Of a DNA stretch of 64,000 bases, positions 61,191-64,000 are shown one piece after another. Position 1 is the first letter of the stretch; every line of letters starts with the position of its first letter. This DNA is from Atopsyche davidsoni (Eukaryota > Arthropoda > Insecta > Trichoptera > Hydrobiosidae). Made by a program: the position numbers and the translations under genes. The DNA lies in the NCBI GenBank assembly GCA_022113835.1, contig JAILWY010000019.1, positions 2,666,001-2,730,000 on the forward strand, written 5' to 3'. The notes below the pieces were generated by a model, which worked only from the letters and a program-made list of their open reading frames with translations, ran no database searches and was not told where the DNA came from.

Positions 61191-62952
61191 CATTTTTGGA
61201 CTGTAAAATTTCGGTATTTTTGTTTGTCATGATAATATTGCATAAATTCAATTGACCGAAAAATCGAATGTCATTATCGCGTATCGTTATAAATTATACT
61301 TTTACTATCCTTTTAAATAGTCAGAGCGTGCTGAAGAGTTTGATAAGTGGTGATTAATGCAAGCAGGCATACTGAATAAAATATAATTTAAAAATATTTT
61401 ATTATAATAAAAACACATTTTTTATGAATGTTTGTTTGGAATGAGTTTTAAAACGCTCTTCACAAAAATAAGTGCGTTTAATAATATTTATTTTCCAGCA
61501 TCGTATTATACAATATATGACAACTCGTACACAAGTTATTTGTTGGTGGTTGAAAAACCACATTTTATTTATTATCATATCACTAATTGGATAAGGAATA
61601 ACACAAAAAGTTGCAACGATAAGTTGTCAAAGCAAACATGGATATAATTACTGACTGCAATTTTATGACAAGTTTTCGATGTTAGTATGAAAATTATTAA
61701 TTAATTTGATAAATAAAACATGAAATGATTCCTGAACATCGTTTTTTCCATTCGTGGGGTTGTATAATGGGAATTGTATAATTTCATCAAGTACAGGAGT
61801 AGTAGCGGGCAAGCAGCATGCGCGAAACACAAATAAATTTATTTTAATTGGATGAAGCGCTCTGTCCGACCGCGATGGTTGTTCATTAAAAAGCTCGCAC
61901 TTACATAATCGCAGAGGGGCGCTAAGAAGGTCGCCAGTAAAATATTGGCCGCTGGATATTAATAAAATGGCAATCTTAAAAAAAAAAGAAATTGCATGGT
62001 AAAAAGTTAACGTTTCCAAGCTTATCTAGAACCTTATCACGACCTTAGACTATATCAAAAAACATATAGATATATTTTATAACACATCATTCGTATTTGA
62101 AGCACATATAATAATAAACAATATTAGCGTTATTAAGACTTTTTTAATTAATAGACAATCGAACAATGATAGAGTGGATCATCGGCATCGAACTAAGAAC
62201 CTAGACGACTTTCAACAAAGGGACCGCAGAGTGCTAGGGTTTAGGGTTAATCAAAACTAAATATCTGGTACCTATATAACGCACAATAGTAATTAATGTT
62301 GATGTTTTTCTATAATTACGTAATTTATGATAAAAGTAAACATCAGAAGCGTTCTTCTATAAAAGGTATGAAACAAAATGATTATCAACAACTTACATTA
62401 TTATGGTGCTTTACAATAATTATAATAAGAAATAAATTATTCACCCCGTATGGAGATATTATCAAGAATAAAACGATTTTAATGGGAATCGTTTCATAAA
62501 AACCACTGACATCTAGCAGGCACATATGATAGGTGAGGCGCTTATTACGGTGGATCAATTTCACACGATATTTTAAAAAAGTTACATTAAGTTAATGAAG
62601 AGTTTGTCGAGGTGGGCGGCGGCGGGGGAGGCAGGAAGAGAGCGGGCGCTGTCGAGCGGAGCGACTGATCAAGCAAGCCGCGGGCCGCAGATTCGCCTTA
62701 TTTACACTCGTACGTGCCGCGCATTGAGAGGACGTCTGAGATCGATGATACTCAATAACAACCACTAACAATGCAAATGGTGACCAGCATCTGAAAAATT
62801 ATTAAAATTAAGGAAAAACTACTACGTAAACAAAAACGCATGGCTAGGTTAATTTTTTTAATGAAGCTGGGTAAATATTATTCGATTCTCCAAAAACTAC
62901 AACAGATCAATGCTAACATGATAAATTGACAAATCAAACAATTAATTGCTTC
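61191..62952. other. AT-rich region with GC-richer blocks
   Basis: GC-richer blocks lie at 61780-61960, 62160-62280 and 62600-62770. The last has GGTGGGCGGCGGCGGGGGAG G-runs with quadruplex potential, then GCCGCGGGCCGCAG. The rest is AT-rich without recognisable features. Confidence 0.3.
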
Positions 62953-62960
62953 ATTACAGT

Positions 62961-63395
62961 CAGTGGCTCTCAAACTCTTTTCGCCCACGGACCCCTTTTC
63001 ATAGTCAAAACTTGTCTACGGACCCCCTTTCATAGTCAAAACTACCCTACGGACCCTGGGGGAAAAACTACAGAAATTCATATTATAGACTAGTTGGTGC
63101 AAGTATCGACTCTATTGCGTTCCTGTATTAACCTACTTGAATCACCGCGATGCCTGCTACTACTTGTAGTTTATGAACCTGCCTATATTTATATTTTACT
63201 TAGGAAGTAAAAATCTATAATAATGTATTCAATGTTATTTATTTTAACTTCCATATTAACAAAAATGTGTCACAATTTTATTATTTTATATTAAACCTTG
63301 CGCGGACCCCCTGACATTGTTCAGGGACCCCCAAATAGATTTTAATTTTCTAAGGACCCCCTGAATGATCCAAGGGACCACTTTGAGAAGCACTG
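62961..63395. mobile_element. hAT-type miniature element with 8-bp target duplication
   Basis: The ends are inverted repeats: CAGTGGCTCTCAAACT at the left and ACTTTGAGAAGCACTG at the right. Perfect 8-bp duplications, ATTACAGT, flank it at 62953-62960 and 63396-63403. CAGTG...CACTG ends with an 8-bp duplication are diagnostic of hAT transposons. Subterminal GGACCCC-type motifs recur at least three times at each side, and TTTCATAGTCAAAACT is tandemly repeated near the left end (62997-63042). It is 435 bp with no transposase. The intact duplication suggests a fairly recent insertion. Confidence 0.9.
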
Positions 63396-63403
63396 ATTAC
63401 AGT

Positions 63404-64000
63404 ATTTGTTTTATTAAAAATTACCTTGAGATATTAATATATATATCAAATGACTTTATTCAAAGGCATGACACGTCCACGATAGCAAATATCAAATCAA
63501 CTAATAACAATAAGCATTATTAAACAATTCACTCGCAGTATTCGCAATATACTAATAAAAGATACCTAGATTGAATAATAAAAGTATCACGAATACGGTG
63601 TAACACGAATCCAGGTAACTAATGAAAGCTGCTTTGCACCTGATTAATGAGTTAATTGATCGCGCAGGAAGCGCCGAGCGCCCGTGTGGTCTCACCTGCC
63701 CGTCCCTGGCCGGGCCCCGACAATCGCCACTCTATGTAAATCCGAAGGCACGCATTAAAAAGCGCCATTTTAATTCCATCTTGATAGCTTTCATATCACT
63801 CCACCGATCACGCCAATACAAAGGGGAGGCTTCATTTCAAAATTATTTTAAAAGCATATAATATATATTCTATATGCCCACTTTTCAATATTCATAGTCG
63901 CGTCTCGTGTTTGAGATTTGTGGTGCTTCTGTGCAGCACTACTGCGTTATAATATTTTAAGACTAATAATAATATAAATTACTTAATAAAAGCATCACCG
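63404..64000. other. Non-coding end of window
   Basis: AT-rich apart from a GC-richer block at 63600-63800 (GTGTGGTCTCACCTGCCCGT, CCTGGCCGGGCCCCG). The open plus-strand frame there has no signal peptide or domain. Confidence 0.3.

Noticed and set aside
1..64000. CRISPR arrays, rRNA genes, canonical tRNAs, telomeric TTAGG arrays and known microRNA seeds such as miR-193, miR-10 or let-7
   Set aside because: None seen on reading both strands by eye; a covariance-model scan would be decisive for the RNA classes.

Overview
This is eukaryotic nuclear DNA, roughly two-thirds A+T by eye, with no bacterial-style gene organisation. The AT-rich background, short GC-rich islands and mix of small DNA transposons, a Helitron and foldback elements suggest an insect, plausibly a butterfly or moth. 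That is inference; no species marker was recognised. I found no intact multi-domain protein gene, rRNA, canonical tRNA, CRISPR array or complete autonomous transposon. The window looks like a gene desert or the interior of very long introns.

Mobile-element remnants are the best supported features. They are: a Helitron at 50946-51620 (minus strand) with correct termini, a 3' hairpin and a broken N-terminal reading frame; a hAT-type miniature element at 62961-63395 with a perfect 8-bp target duplication; a piggyBac-type miniature element at 48713-49207 flanked by TTAA; an approximately 540-570 bp repeat present twice in inverted orientation (34018-34557 and 48142-48712); a 203-bp terminal-inverted-repeat element with a tRNA-like core (22050-22252); and a five-locus foldback family (5576-5814, 9132-9290, 44213-44366, 59972-60017, 60153-60290) whose core resembles a degenerate hammerhead ribozyme motif of the kind known from Penelope-like retroelements.

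Between these the DNA alternates between AT-rich stretches in which I see nothing and GC-richer blocks of 100-400 bp. Many blocks contain palindromes, G-runs or homeodomain-type TAAT/ATTA cores. They are candidate conserved non-coding elements, unproven because conservation cannot be tested from one sequence. The densest lie at 15226-18580, 22736-23060, 36641-39310, 43851-44095, 45350-45690, 49230-49510, 54590-55050, 58040-58480 and 60781-61190.

A few short segments could be exons of a gene extending beyond the window on the plus strand. Two begin with ATG, encode a signal-peptide-like leader and stop at a possible 5' splice site at a codon boundary (9781-9867 and 20990-21046). Two others have plausible splice sites and one open frame (42509-42685 and 56700-56845). 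A short secreted-type ORF lies at 6009-6197. All are low-confidence hypotheses.
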